Shown: positions 44,697 to 55,300 of the stretch, piece after piece
Position numbering within the stretch: position 1 is the stretch's first letter
How the letters are laid out: each line of letters begins with the position of its first letter
Source: an uncultured Myxococcales bacterium
GTDB lineage: Bacteria; Myxococcota_A; UBA9042; DTJE01
Reading direction: 5' to 3'
DNA: 64,000 nucleotides
NCBI GenBank assembly: GCA_903936705.1
Contig: CAIZWN010000005.1
Coordinates: forward strand, 311,883-375,882
The notes under the pieces: generated by a model
The model's database searches: none
Told to the model about the DNA's origin: nothing
Seen by the model: only the letters and a program-made list of their open reading frames with translations
Made by a program: the position numbers and the translations under genes

Positions 44697-46259
44697 ATGC
44701 TCCCTCTTCACCTGATTTCCGCGGCGGGACACGAGTTCGAGTCGGACCACACTGTCGATGGAGTATTGAACAAGGGGCTTTGGTGGGCCGAGCGCATTTT
44801 CGGAATGAACGTCTGTTCGTTCATGCTGATCGACGAGGACGGCGGGTTTCTGAGGGTTTCGAAATCCCGGGGCTTTCTTCCCACCGATGCGGCCTTCCTG
44901 CGCGTCAGACCGGGCGAAGGACCACAGGGACAAGCCTTCGCCAGCGGATGCTCGGTGCAACACGGAACGCCCGACGGAATGGCAGTTTTCGTCCCACTGC
45001 TGAACGAGGAAGGCTCAGCCGGCATCATGACTGGAGTCACGTCACGAAGTTGCGAACTTGACCAGCAGGAAATGCAACTTCTGGAATTGTTCGTGGCCAA
45101 CGTCGCATCTGCCTTGCACAACGCCAGACTGGCCGAGCGGGCCCTTGCAGACGCGGCCAGACTGCAGACGCGGGCCAGCGATCTTGCGATCCTGAACGAG
45201 ATTGGGATGCGAATCGCTACCTTCACCGACCTTGAAAGTCTGATCGTTGGCGCGATGGAACTGGCGCGGCAGTCGCTGTTCTTCCGGTCATGCGCCCTGC
45301 TGCTGCATGAGCAGGACGAACTGGTTGTGCGCGCTCACTATGGATTTGACGACAAGATTGGAATTGGCCTACGGATTCCCCGGAGCAAGTGCGTGTCATG
45401 GAGCTGTTTTGAAAGCGGCGAGCCTATCCTGATCGCTGACGTTCAGCATCAATCGGACAAGCAGGCAACCCTGGCTGCGGCTTGTTGTGAAATGGCTGCC
45501 CCAATCCATGGACCGCATGGGGTCGTGGGCGTGATTGTGGCCGAAAGCCCCAGGGTATGCGCCTTCGACAAGACAAGCATGGGGCTTTTCGCGACCTTCG
45601 CGCACCAGGTGGCGTCCGCACTCGAGAACGCGCGACTGCACGAAACCAACCGCCGTACTTTCTACCAGACTATTCGTGCCCTGGCGCAGGCACTGGAGAT
45701 GAGGGACTCCTGTACCCTGGGTCATTCCGAGCGCGTCCGGGCGTACTCGATCGAGATTGCCGGTCCGCTGGAGGTATCGCCCAGAGATATAGAAATCATC
45801 GAACAGGCGGCGCTGCTGCACGACATCGGAAAGATCGGGGTACGCGACTCGGTGCTTCTGAAGGACGCGAAGTTGAGCGCGGAAGAGAGGGCTATCATCG
45901 AGCGCCACCCGGTCATTGGCGACAACATCCTGCAGCCCGTAGGTTTTCTTCGCGAGGCCCTCGAATCAGTGCTGCACCATCACGAACACTGGGACGGCAG
46001 CGGCTACCCGACCGGCCAGCGGGGCATCGAAATTCCATTGGTGGCACGGATCATCTCGGTCGCAGATGCCTATGACGCGATGACATCCGACAGGCCCTAC
46101 CGCAAAGCCATGAGCCAAAGGCATGCGATCCGGGAGATCGAAAATGGATGCGGAAGCCACTTCGACCCGACGGTAGTTGCCGCGTTCATGGCCACAATCG
46201 GGGTTCGAATCGGCGCGACTGTCAACGTTGCCGGCGATGTCGTCCCGATGGCGGGCTGA
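44697..46259 (+). CDS. GAF-GAF-HD-GYP cyclic di-GMP phosphodiesterase
   Basis: 520 residues. Two GAF-like domains (about 15-150 and 160-310) followed by an HD-GYP domain. The metal-binding His375-Asp376 occur in LLHDIGKIG, and HHEHWDGSGYP places GYP at 436-438; both signature elements are intact, so hydrolysis of cyclic di-GMP to GMP is expected. No membrane segment, so it is a soluble sensor. No convincing SD before the ATG. Its 3' end overlaps the convergent transglycosylase gene by 38 bases. Same sensor layout as the GGDEF protein at the window start, with opposite activity. Confidence 0.92.
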   Translation: MLPLHLISAAGHEFESDHTVDGVLNKGLWWAERIFGMNVCSFMLIDEDGGFLRVSKSRGFLPTDAAFLRVRPGEGPQGQAFASGCSVQHGTPDGMAVFVPLLNEEGSAGIMTGVTSRSCELDQQEMQLLELFVANVASALHNARLAERALADAARLQTRASDLAILNEIGMRIATFTDLESLIVGAMELARQSLFFRSCALLLHEQDELVVRAHYGFDDKIGIGLRIPRSKCVSWSCFESGEPILIADVQHQSDKQATLAAACCEMAAPIHGPHGVVGVIVAESPRVCAFDKTSMGLFATFAHQVASALENARLHETNRRTFYQTIRALAQALEMRDSCTLGHSERVRAYSIEIAGPLEVSPRDIEIIEQAALLHDIGKIGVRDSVLLKDAKLSAEERAIIERHPVIGDNILQPVGFLREALESVLHHHEHWDGSGYPTGQRGIEIPLVARIISVADAYDAMTSDRPYRKAMSQRHAIREIENGCGSHFDPTVVAAFMATIGVRIGATVNVAGDVVPMAG

Positions 46260-48651
46260 CCGCTGGTTTTTGGTCCTTGGCCGCCTTTCCAGGCTCCAGG
46301 CGCACGCGCGGCAGGCGTTCTTCACCTGATCCGTACAGCAGCCGGTAAACCGCCCAGTTCTCGAAAACCTTGCGTGCGTATTCGCGGGTTTCCGTGGCAC
46401 CGATCGACTCGACCAGTTCATCCAGCGAGGCACCCGGCATCTCGGTCAACTTCCGCTGGATCGCGCCTCCGCCTGCGTTGTAGCCCGGTATTGCCAGAAG
46501 GGGTTCGTGAAGGTCGCGAATCAGGCGTGACAGGTATGCGGCACCCAGGCGCACGTTCACGTCGGGGCGGCGCAGGGCATCAGGTGTCGCTTCCAGACGC
46601 AGGATCTTCGCCATCGATTGAGCGGTCGGCAGGATCAATTGCATAAGGCCGATGGCGTTTGCACGGGACTCGACCCCACTCACGAAGGCGCTTTCCTGCC
46701 GTATCACGGCCCAGATCAGCAGGGGATCGATCGACGACTCCAGCGCCGCCCGCTCTACCTCGGTCCTGAAAGGTCTGGGCCAGGCAAGTCGGTAGTATCC
46801 GGCTGTCGGCTGGTCCGGCCAGAAACTTCCGACGGTCTTTATCAGCTTCGTGGCAAGCCGGTGCGACTGCGTGTACATCCCGGCAGTATCCAGCAGCATT
46901 GCGGCAAGCCAATCGGCATCGACGTCACGCTCGGCCGTCAGCGCGGCCTCCTCCCTGGCAAGGTTCGTCAGGCCGGTTTGCGACAGCCATAAAATCCGTG
47001 CCGCCGCCCCCTCGTTCAACGACGCTGGGTTTGATGGGGTGAAGAAGGCTCCCGGCCTGGTCATGCCTGCCGTCAGGATCTTCAATTGCGCATCCGGCGT
47101 GGATTTTCGGATTGCCGCAAGCCTTTGCAGGGACAGGACGGCGTAATAGGTCATCGGATAGGTTCGAACACAATCGCTGTAGACAGCCTCGGCGTCCTTC
47201 CGCTGTCCGGCCTTCTGCAAGGCCCGGGCTTCCCAGTAGGCAAAACGGGACCCCTGATCCGGATCGACGCCTTCGGCACTGCGACCCTCCCGACATCGGG
47301 CGATGGCCTTGTCACGTTTTCCGGAGGTCCAGGCTGCCCATGCCAGCAGCCATCGAGACTCGTCGGCCATGTCGCCTGCGGGCCACGCCTTGACTGACTC
47401 GATCAGAATCCTTTCAGCAGCAGCAGAGTCTCCCCTGCCGATGGCCTGCCTTGCCCTCATGATCGAGACGTCGTCATTGAAGGATGCGGTCGGAAACCCC
47501 TTGGCAAGACGTGACGCGTACGCGTCCCCCTCGGCGCTCTCGCCTGCCCGGTAGGCACTTCTGGTTGCGTTGAACAGCACGCGTGGCGTGTCGGCTCCGT
47601 TGTCACATTCGTTGATGACCCCTCGGTAGTCGACAATTGCCTCCTGATGCCGTCGCAGTTTTGTCAGCGCGCCTGCCCGGACAAGCCTCGCCTCACACTT
47701 GATGCCAGGTTCCGAGCTACCCAGCAACGCGGTAGCCGCCCGGGAAGCCTCCTCGCTGCGTTGTGCGTCAAGGAGGTTGCGGGCGGCCTCAAGGGCATCG
47801 GCATCACCAGAGACTGGGCGGCTTGTTTCAAGAATTCCAATCATCTTGCGCAAGGTGCGCCTTCCGGTCGCAGACGCCTTGCCAAGAGCGTCCTTCATTG
47901 CCTGCTCGGCCCCGTCGACGTCCCCGACCTGTCGCAAGACGTCGGCCAGACGACTTGCCAGCCCGGGATCCCCAGCCGCCTTTTCCGTGGCTTTGCGCAG
48001 CAGTTCCACCGCCTCGATAAACCGACCGCTGCCCACCAGCGCGTCGATCCTGGCATCCCTGGCTTGCGTCGCGATTGGCGACGTACTGGGGACAAGCGCC
48101 AAGGCATCTGCCGCATCGCCCAGTCGGCCGAGGGCAGCCAGCGCCGTCCCTCTGATCAACAGGATTCTGTCGGCCATCAGCGGCAGGTCGGACTCCAATC
48201 CATCCAGCACGGCCACCGCACCCAGCATGTCGCCTGCGTTCAGGCATGACAGGCCCAGCAGAAATCGCAGTCGCAAAGGCTGCTCGGGAAGTCGGCCGCC
48301 GGCGGCCAGGGACAGAAGGGCTTCCCTGGCACCACTCCAGTCCTGCGCGTCCACCTTTGCGACAGCCTTCAGGACCGCCTGGTTCCCGTAGACCGGTGCA
48401 AGGCTCTGCATCGACAAGGGCGCATTCGTGCTCGATGCCTGCGCCGGCACTTTTTGCGATACGGGAACCGGGGCTCGAACCTTTGCGGTTTGACCGGCTC
48501 TCGACGGCGATACCTTTCCTGGTGTCGGGGAGGTCGCGCCGGCAGAGGACGCCCAGGGAAAGAAAATTCCAACGGCAACGATTACAGCGATGATCGGCAG
48601 TTTTCCCCAGCAGTCGAAAACCAGCCGCCGAATTCTTGATGACGCCTTCAT
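46222..48651 (-). CDS. Large soluble lytic murein transglycosylase-like protein with TPR helices
   Basis: 809 residues. N-terminal membrane/signal segment (about 15-38), Pro/Ser/Ala spacer, then about 500 residues of TPR-like helical repeats as in the Slt70 superhelix. The C-terminal SLT domain has catalytic Glu653 in IRQESAFV, NAIGLMQLILPTA and IPGYNAGGGAI. It cleaves peptidoglycan glycan strands to anhydro-muropeptides. The ATG at 48651 is chosen as the start of the signal-like segment; an upstream GTG/ATG region adds 42 poorly structured residues. The end overlaps the convergent HD-GYP gene. Confidence 0.9.
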   Translation of the reverse strand: MKASSRIRRLVFDCWGKLPIIAVIVAVGIFFPWASSAGATSPTPGKVSPSRAGQTAKVRAPVPVSQKVPAQASSTNAPLSMQSLAPVYGNQAVLKAVAKVDAQDWSGAREALLSLAAGGRLPEQPLRLRFLLGLSCLNAGDMLGAVAVLDGLESDLPLMADRILLIRGTALAALGRLGDAADALALVPSTSPIATQARDARIDALVGSGRFIEAVELLRKATEKAAGDPGLASRLADVLRQVGDVDGAEQAMKDALGKASATGRRTLRKMIGILETSRPVSGDADALEAARNLLDAQRSEEASRAATALLGSSEPGIKCEARLVRAGALTKLRRHQEAIVDYRGVINECDNGADTPRVLFNATRSAYRAGESAEGDAYASRLAKGFPTASFNDDVSIMRARQAIGRGDSAAAERILIESVKAWPAGDMADESRWLLAWAAWTSGKRDKAIARCREGRSAEGVDPDQGSRFAYWEARALQKAGQRKDAEAVYSDCVRTYPMTYYAVLSLQRLAAIRKSTPDAQLKILTAGMTRPGAFFTPSNPASLNEGAAARILWLSQTGLTNLAREEAALTAERDVDADWLAAMLLDTAGMYTQSHRLATKLIKTVGSFWPDQPTAGYYRLAWPRPFRTEVERAALESSIDPLLIWAVIRQESAFVSGVESRANAIGLMQLILPTAQSMAKILRLEATPDALRRPDVNVRLGAAYLSRLIRDLHEPLLAIPGYNAGGGAIQRKLTEMPGASLDELVESIGATETREYARKVFENWAVYRLLYGSGEERLPRVRLEPGKAAKDQKPAVSPPSGRHRRQR

Positions 48652-48853
48652 CCCGGTATCGTAGGGCAGGACTGGTCGCAATGCCCAGCCGACGCCGCAA
48701 GCTACTGCCGCAGCCTGATTCCACAAGTCACTGATATTCGAGTTGTGCGAAACTCGCCAATTCCATAGAATCCTCACGGAATACTAGGTACCAGCGTCTT
48801 CAGATTGCTGGTCTCATGCGGGCACTTTTCCGGTTTTGGCCAAGGAGGTCCAG

Positions 48854-51800
48854 ATGCGGCTGCACGTCACCCTCAAGGCTTGCGTGATGTCCGCGTTGGC
48901 GGCAATGGCCATGTCTGGATGCGGGGGCGGCTCGTCATCCTCGCAGGACAATCAATTTGTAGGCGACCTGGGGCCGCTTCTGGATGGTGTCGATTCCAGC
49001 AATGACGGTTCGCTTGACACGATAGGGTCCGATGTCCCGATGGACGGCGAGGTGCCACTGGCACGGGACGCCATTCTGGATGGTCGGCAGGACGATACTG
49101 TGACGCCAGGCGACCACGGGGTCCGTCCGGACGGGTTCGTCGACGACGCTGAATCCGAACTACCACCTCCGCCGCGCTGTGTTCCGGGAACCTCGTGCGA
49201 CGATTTTGATCCGTGCACGATTGACGACATCTGCGATGACGACGAAACGTGTCTTGGAACCGTTGTCGAGGCCTGCGACGACGCCGTTGATTGCACCGAG
49301 GATTCCTGTTCCTCCATTGAGGAATGCTCCCACGTCATCATGCCGGGATGGTGCCTGGTCGAGGGGATTTGCTTCAAGGACGGCGCCTTCGACCCGCTGC
49401 GCCCATGCCTTTCGTGCGTGTCGGCGCTGGTCGTTGACGACCTGATCCCCGACGACAATCTCACGTGCGACGACGGCAACGGCTGCACATCCGGGGACCA
49501 CTGCAAGACCGGCGTCTGCGTCAGCTCCCCCAGGAACTGTGACGACCAGAAAGCCTGCACGATGGACGGTTGCGTGGCCGGCGAATGCACCTACACCTCC
49601 ATCCTGGGGCCTTGCGACGACGGGAACCTTTGCACCGAGAACGACGCCTGCGTGGAAGGTGAATGCGTGGGTGACAAGGTGGGCTGTTTCGACGGCAACC
49701 CGTGCACCCGCGACGACTGCGACCCGCAGATGGGATGCGTCCACCAGTTCAACACCGAACCGTGCGACGACGGGAACGTCTGCACGGTTGGCGACATATG
49801 CAGCCTGGGAGTCTGCCAGTCGGGTGTTGGTCGCCTGGACTGCAACGACAATGAACCGTGTACCGAAGACGGCTGCGTCCCCACGCGCCCGGTCGATGAC
49901 GCCTGCGTTCACATCCCGAACGTAGCCCCGTGCGACGACCTGGACCCGTGCACCGTCGGCGACGCCTGCCGCCTGGGTGGGTGCAGGCCGGGCATCGAGT
50001 CGCTGGCCTGCGATGACCTGAACCCGTGTACCGACGATTCCTGCAAGCCTGGCGTTGGCTGCATCTTCGTGAACAACAGCGCACCTTGTGACGATCTCGA
50101 GCCTTGCTTCCTTGACGATGTCTGCGTCGAGGGCTCCTGCAGTCCGGGCCCGAGGGAATTGTCCTGCGACGACAGCAACGAATGCACCGACGACTCTTGC
50201 CAGGTAGACTACGGGTGCGTCAATCGCCCGAACGACTACCCGTGCGACGACGGCAACGTCTGTACCGCCGGGGACACCTGCACCGCCGGCGTCTGCATCG
50301 GCATGAACCCGGACGGTGTCTGCAACGACGACGACGACTGCACGGGCGACTTCTGCACACCGGAAGGCGGATGCGGCCACAAGGCCCTTCCTGTGTGCCG
50401 CCCACAGATAATCATCGACTATCCACCGCGCGCAGCGACGTTGGCCCAGTACGACTATGCGATCGACACATCTACCGGCCAGCCTATGTTGGACAGGGAC
50501 GGACGGCCCAAATTGGCCGTTCGCGGACACATCGAATACCCGATAGCGAACAGCGGGATCAGGGTTACCGAGGTCAACATCAACGGACGAATCTGCCTGA
50601 TCAACCCGTCTGATCAAACCTTCGCCTGCAGGGCAGACGACGGTTCGACCATGGGCTTCTACCCGTACGGCACTTCACAGGGTTTCAACCCGATTGTCGC
50701 AAGCGCGGAAAGCCTTCCGATTTGCAACTCGGTGTCATGTTCGAACTCGGCCTGCAAACCGGCCGACTGCGATGTCATCAACGACATCTGCCTGGTCTGC
50801 AACACGTTTGCCGATCACGTAGTCCAGTCCTTCTACTACTCGACCGAATGGTACGACTTCTCGAACACCCCTCCGGCCCCTCCGCCCGACATTACGGACG
50901 GTCTGCAGATGTTCCTTGGCAAGGAGGTCTGGGACGACAACGACACATCGACCCCCGATGATATTGCGACCATCCTGACCCTGTACGTCCAAAGCATGGA
51001 CATCGGCAGTTTGATCCAGAACCCGGTTACGCGAGGATCGTTCGGATGGTGCAAGTACAAGGTCAATCTCAACCACATCCGCTTCGGCCAGATTGCGGTG
51101 GACCTGGTCCCGACCTATGGCGGCCTGGACTTCAGCGCTGCCATTCCGAATTTCAGAGTCGATATCGGCATCGATGTCAGCGGGTTCCTTTGCCCGTCCT
51201 TCAGTGGCAATGCGTCTGCATCGTCAATCACGATTGCCGCGACGGCACTGGTTTCGATGAACGGCCAGGGCGAACCACAGGCGTCCATCATCAACCCAGA
51301 TGTCGTCGTAAACGGCCTCAACGTCAGCATCGATGGCATCTGGGGCTTCCTGTTCAACTGGATCATCGACTTCTTCGAGAGCGACTTCGCCACCATGATC
51401 GAAACCCAGTTCGAAGCCACCATTGCCAATGACATAGGCACTGCCATCGCCGGCGCCATCAAGGGTCTTGCCATCGACCAGACATTCCAGTTGCCTGCGT
51501 TCCTTCCCGGTACCGATCCTCTTTCGCTGCGGATTGTGGCCAAGCCTTCGACCCTCGACTTCACCCCCGACGGTGCCGTGATTGGACTGAAGTCCACTAT
51601 TCTGACTCAACGCGGCATCGCCTATGAAAGTCTTGGTTCCATTGGCCGTGCCTCGTGCCTTGGCACCCAGGATCCGCCGCTGGTGATGCCCAAGACCCGG
51701 CCCCTGGCGATCGGCCTGCGCGACGACCTGTTCAACATGATTCCTTTCGCCCTGTACTGGGGCGGTGGCCTGCGGGTGCCGCTGGATCCTTCGCAGCTTG

Positions 51801-52327
51801 GCGGCGCAGCCGTTGATCTTAGTGCCTACGGCATCAGTGAACTGGTACTTATCATCGACTTCCTGCTGCCCCCGATATTGTCGTCATGCAACCAGACCAA
51901 GAAACTGATGCTGCAGGCAGGCGACGTGGGTATCAAGGCGACGATGAAGCTGTTCGGCACGCCGGTGGACATGCAGATGTACGCATCGCTGGACGCCGAG
52001 GCGAAGGTGTTCGTGCAGAAGGGCGTATCTGGCGGGAACGAACTGGCACTGGCCGTCAGCGAACCGGTTTTCATCGACATCGAGATTGCAAGCCTTCACG
52101 GCGGACTGGTAGGCGCCGAGGATTCGCTGGGCAAGCTGATCAAGGACACGGCACTTCCTCTGGTCCTGCAGGCACTGTCTGGCAACACGCTGGTATCGTT
52201 CCCGATCCCTGAAATCGATCTTCACGGAATTGCACCTCAATTGCCGGTTGGCAGCAAGATTGCTATTGATATTGAGGAACTTGTGCGCGTAAACGGGAAC
52301 ACCGTTGTCTCGGGACAGATCAAATAG
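48854..52327 (+). CDS. Giant Cys-repeat surface lipoprotein with TULIP-like C-terminus (copy 1)
   Basis: 1157 residues. Lipobox MSGC (Cys23) followed by Gly/Ser and an acidic linker (24-108). Residues about 109-515 hold about 14 units of the form CDDxNPCTxDxC, with a non-repeat insert (GWCLVEGICFKDG) after the second unit. From about 515 (CRPQIIIDYPPRAATL) an Ig-like segment precedes FYYSTEWYDF near 657. The final 500 residues alternate beta-rich stretches with an amphipathic helix and end in VSFPIPEIDLHGIAPQLP. By character this resembles lipid-binding TULIP/BPI folds (inference). The closest relative is the next gene. AAGGAGG before the ATG. Function unknown; expected outer-membrane surface. 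Confidence 0.88.
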   Translation: MRLHVTLKACVMSALAAMAMSGCGGGSSSSQDNQFVGDLGPLLDGVDSSNDGSLDTIGSDVPMDGEVPLARDAILDGRQDDTVTPGDHGVRPDGFVDDAESELPPPPRCVPGTSCDDFDPCTIDDICDDDETCLGTVVEACDDAVDCTEDSCSSIEECSHVIMPGWCLVEGICFKDGAFDPLRPCLSCVSALVVDDLIPDDNLTCDDGNGCTSGDHCKTGVCVSSPRNCDDQKACTMDGCVAGECTYTSILGPCDDGNLCTENDACVEGECVGDKVGCFDGNPCTRDDCDPQMGCVHQFNTEPCDDGNVCTVGDICSLGVCQSGVGRLDCNDNEPCTEDGCVPTRPVDDACVHIPNVAPCDDLDPCTVGDACRLGGCRPGIESLACDDLNPCTDDSCKPGVGCIFVNNSAPCDDLEPCFLDDVCVEGSCSPGPRELSCDDSNECTDDSCQVDYGCVNRPNDYPCDDGNVCTAGDTCTAGVCIGMNPDGVCNDDDDCTGDFCTPEGGCGHKALPVCRPQIIIDYPPRAATLAQYDYAIDTSTGQPMLDRDGRPKLAVRGHIEYPIANSGIRVTEVNINGRICLINPSDQTFACRADDGSTMGFYPYGTSQGFNPIVASAESLPICNSVSCSNSACKPADCDVINDICLVCNTFADHVVQSFYYSTEWYDFSNTPPAPPPDITDGLQMFLGKEVWDDNDTSTPDDIATILTLYVQSMDIGSLIQNPVTRGSFGWCKYKVNLNHIRFGQIAVDLVPTYGGLDFSAAIPNFRVDIGIDVSGFLCPSFSGNASASSITIAATALVSMNGQGEPQASIINPDVVVNGLNVSIDGIWGFLFNWIIDFFESDFATMIETQFEATIANDIGTAIAGAIKGLAIDQTFQLPAFLPGTDPLSLRIVAKPSTLDFTPDGAVIGLKSTILTQRGIAYESLGSIGRASCLGTQDPPLVMPKTRPLAIGLRDDLFNMIPFALYWGGGLRVPLDPSQLGGAAVDLSAYGISELVLIIDFLLPPILSSCNQTKKLMLQAGDVGIKATMKLFGTPVDMQMYASLDAEAKVFVQKGVSGGNELALAVSEPVFIDIEIASLHGGLVGAEDSLGKLIKDTALPLVLQALSGNTLVSFPIPEIDLHGIAPQLPVGSKIAIDIEELVRVNGNTVVSGQIK

Positions 52328-52355
52328 GGTTCGAGGTTTAGGGCACGCACGCTCT

Positions 52356-52361
52356 TATACT
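52356..52361 (+). promoter_or_regulatory. Possible -10 element before the second repeat lipoprotein
   Basis: TATACT lies 31 bases before the ATG in a 64-base gap; the -35 region is poor. It may give an internal promoter within the gene block. Confidence 0.25.
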
Positions 52362-52391
52362 GGCGGGCGGGTTCAACAAGGAGGAACCAGG

Positions 52392-55300
52392 ATGCGCACG
52401 GGCAGCATTTGGGGAAGCGTGGCGGGGCCGGTATTGCTGGGGTTGGTCGTGTTGTCGTGCGGCGGCGGCGGGGCTCCTGGTTTGGACAGTACGGGCCTGC
52501 CGGACGCCCAGACTGATCTTAAGGATGTCGCAGGTGGCGACTTGCAGACCGATGAAACCTTCCGCCCGGATGCAGGTGTCGATACGGTCGGCGAGACTTT
52601 CGTCGATGTCCCTGTCGATGATGTCATCCCGACCGATATTCCAGTTCAGATCGATACCGGTATCGACAGTCGACCTGCGGACGTTTCGGCTGAGGCAGGC
52701 GATACGCCAGTGCCTCCGGCATGCGTCGAGGGCGAAGGCTGCGACGACCACAACCCGTGCACCATCGACGACAAGTGCGTCGAGGAAACGTGCCAGGGCA
52801 CCCTGGTCGAGGCCTGCGACGACGGGTCCGACTGCACTGATGACGCTTGCACCTCGGGCACCGAGTGTTCCCACGAGATCAAGCCGGGATGGTGCCTGGT
52901 CGACTCGACCTGCTTCGAGGAAGGCGACGTCGATCCGACGAACGCGTGCATGGCCTGCGTCACCGCCGTGGCAAACGATCGCTTCCTGGCTGACGACTCG
53001 CTGCCATGCAGCGACGGCAGTGGCTGCACGAACCCCGACCGATGCGTCAGCGGCCAGTGCAAACCTGGTCCGGTCAATTGCAACGACGACAAGGAATGCA
53101 CGAAGGACGAGTGCGTCAACGACGAGTGCGTCTGGACGCCTCTATCCGGCACCGCATGCAGCGACAACGACTACTGCACGATCAACGACACGTGCAACGC
53201 CGGTGTTTGCACCGGTGCGCAGGTCGACTGCAACGACAACGAAGACTGCACCCAGGATTCGTGCGGCCCCGACGGGGTTTGCATCCACACGCCCAACAGC
53301 AACTCGTGCGATGACCTGAATGAGTGCACGGTCGGCGACCAGTGCGTCGATGGCAAATGCGCCCCGGGCAGCGACAAACTGGTTTGCAACGACTTCGACG
53401 TCTGCACCGACGACGGCTGCGTGCCCGACAAGGGCTGCGTGTACATTCCGAACAGGGCTCCATGCGACGATTCCGATCCATGCACGGTCGGCGACACCTG
53501 CCGCAAGGACTTGTGCGAGCCTGGTCTTCAGGAACTGGCCTGCCCTAACGATAACCCGTGTGCGGACAGCGTCTGCACGAAGGGCGTTGGGTGCGAGTAC
53601 CCGCCCAACAGCGCCCCCTGCGACGACAATGATCCCTGCACCCTGAACGACACCTGCGGCGGAGGAATCTGCCAGCACGGCACTGGGCAGCTGGATTGCG
53701 ACGACCACAATGACTGCACCACCGATTCATGCGTCGAAGGTACCGGGTGCCTGAACGAATACAACACGGCCCCTTGCGACGACAACAACGTCTGCACGCA
53801 CGACGACGTCTGCCAGGGCGACGGCGTCTGCAAAGGCGCACTTTTGGCGGACGAATGCGACGACGGCAGGCAGTGCACCACGGATACGTGCGATCCGGTC
53901 GACGGCTGCTTGAACAAGGTTCAGAATCGCCCCGAGTGCCGCCCCCAGATCGTGATCGAATTCCCGCCGCGCGGCGCTACCCTGGATGAAACCTCGGTCA
54001 CGGTCGGGACTTCCAGGACCATAACTGTTAGCGGTCGCGTGGACACGGGCGTGGACGGCTGGCAGGTGCGCGAGTTCTCGATCAATGGCGTGCTCGTGGC
54101 ACCCAGCCCTCTGGACAGGACCTTCACCTTCGACATCGTGTCGAACCTGGGATTCAACCCGATTGTGGTCGATGCCACCGACGAGATGGGGCTGAAGGAC
54201 CACCTAGTGCAGTCGTACTATTACTCGACCAAGTGGTACCCGATATCCTGGGTACCCAAGGGCGACCCTGTGCCCGCGGCCTCGATGGTCGACCAGGGCC
54301 TGCAGATGTTCCTGGGCCCGAAGGCGTGGGACGATGGCAGCAGGGCGGATCCGGTCAACGACATCGCCGATATTGTGCAACGCTACCTGAAGGGAATGCA
54401 GTTCGCGGTGAATCCGAATGCTCCGATTTCCCAGATTAGCGAGCTTGGTTGCGATTACGACATATACCTACAAAGCGTCGAGTTTGATCGCAACAACATT
54501 GGAGCTGTCATCCAGCCCGTGGAGGGCGGCCTGCATCTTGCGGCTTCCTTGAGTTCCGTCGTTGTGGTCGTCCCCGTCGTCAAGACGGGCGGATTTCTTT
54601 GCCCTGGCAATTTCGTAGCGACCGTCAAGGTCACATCGGTGACCCTCGATACGACCATGTTGATCTCGGTCGATTCGGCAGGCAACGTCACAGTGACTCC
54701 AACCGGAACTGTAGTGAACATGTCCGATCCGACGATCAACACCACCAACCTAATTGCAACGTTGCTGTTGAACCTGATGAAAGGCACTCTGACGACGATG
54801 CTGAAGGACCAACTGGCCGCGCAGGTGAACACCCTGGGAACCACGCTGGCCGATGCTCTGCAGGGCCTTGCCATAAATACGGACTTCACCATCGGGGCGT
54901 TCGTCAGCGGGGCGCCCGACACCACACTTGGCATGCGATCCGGGTTGGAAACCATCGAATGCCACCCGACCGGATGCCTGATGGGGATGAAGGCCGCAAT
55001 CGTGTCCCAGAATGCACAGACGCTGCACCCCGTGCTTGGCTCGATTGGGCGCGCTGCCTGTCTTGCCGCGATCCCCGAGCCCCTGCCCACCTACCCGGCG
55101 GGCACATCGGTTCCGCCGGCGCCTGTTCCGTCCATCGAACTTGGGCTGCACGACGACTTCTTCAACCAGATCCTGTACGGCTTGTTCAACAACGGCGCTC
55201 TGACTTTCGACGTTCCGCCCTCGATGCTGTCGGGAGTCGACCTGACACAATACGGCATCACGGACCTGACGTTGTCGATCGACATGTGGCTGGCTCCGAT

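Noticed and set aside
49160-50617. Long antisense frame over the Cys-repeat array
   Set aside because: Produced by the repetitive GC-rich codons of the real gene; no start signal or motif.
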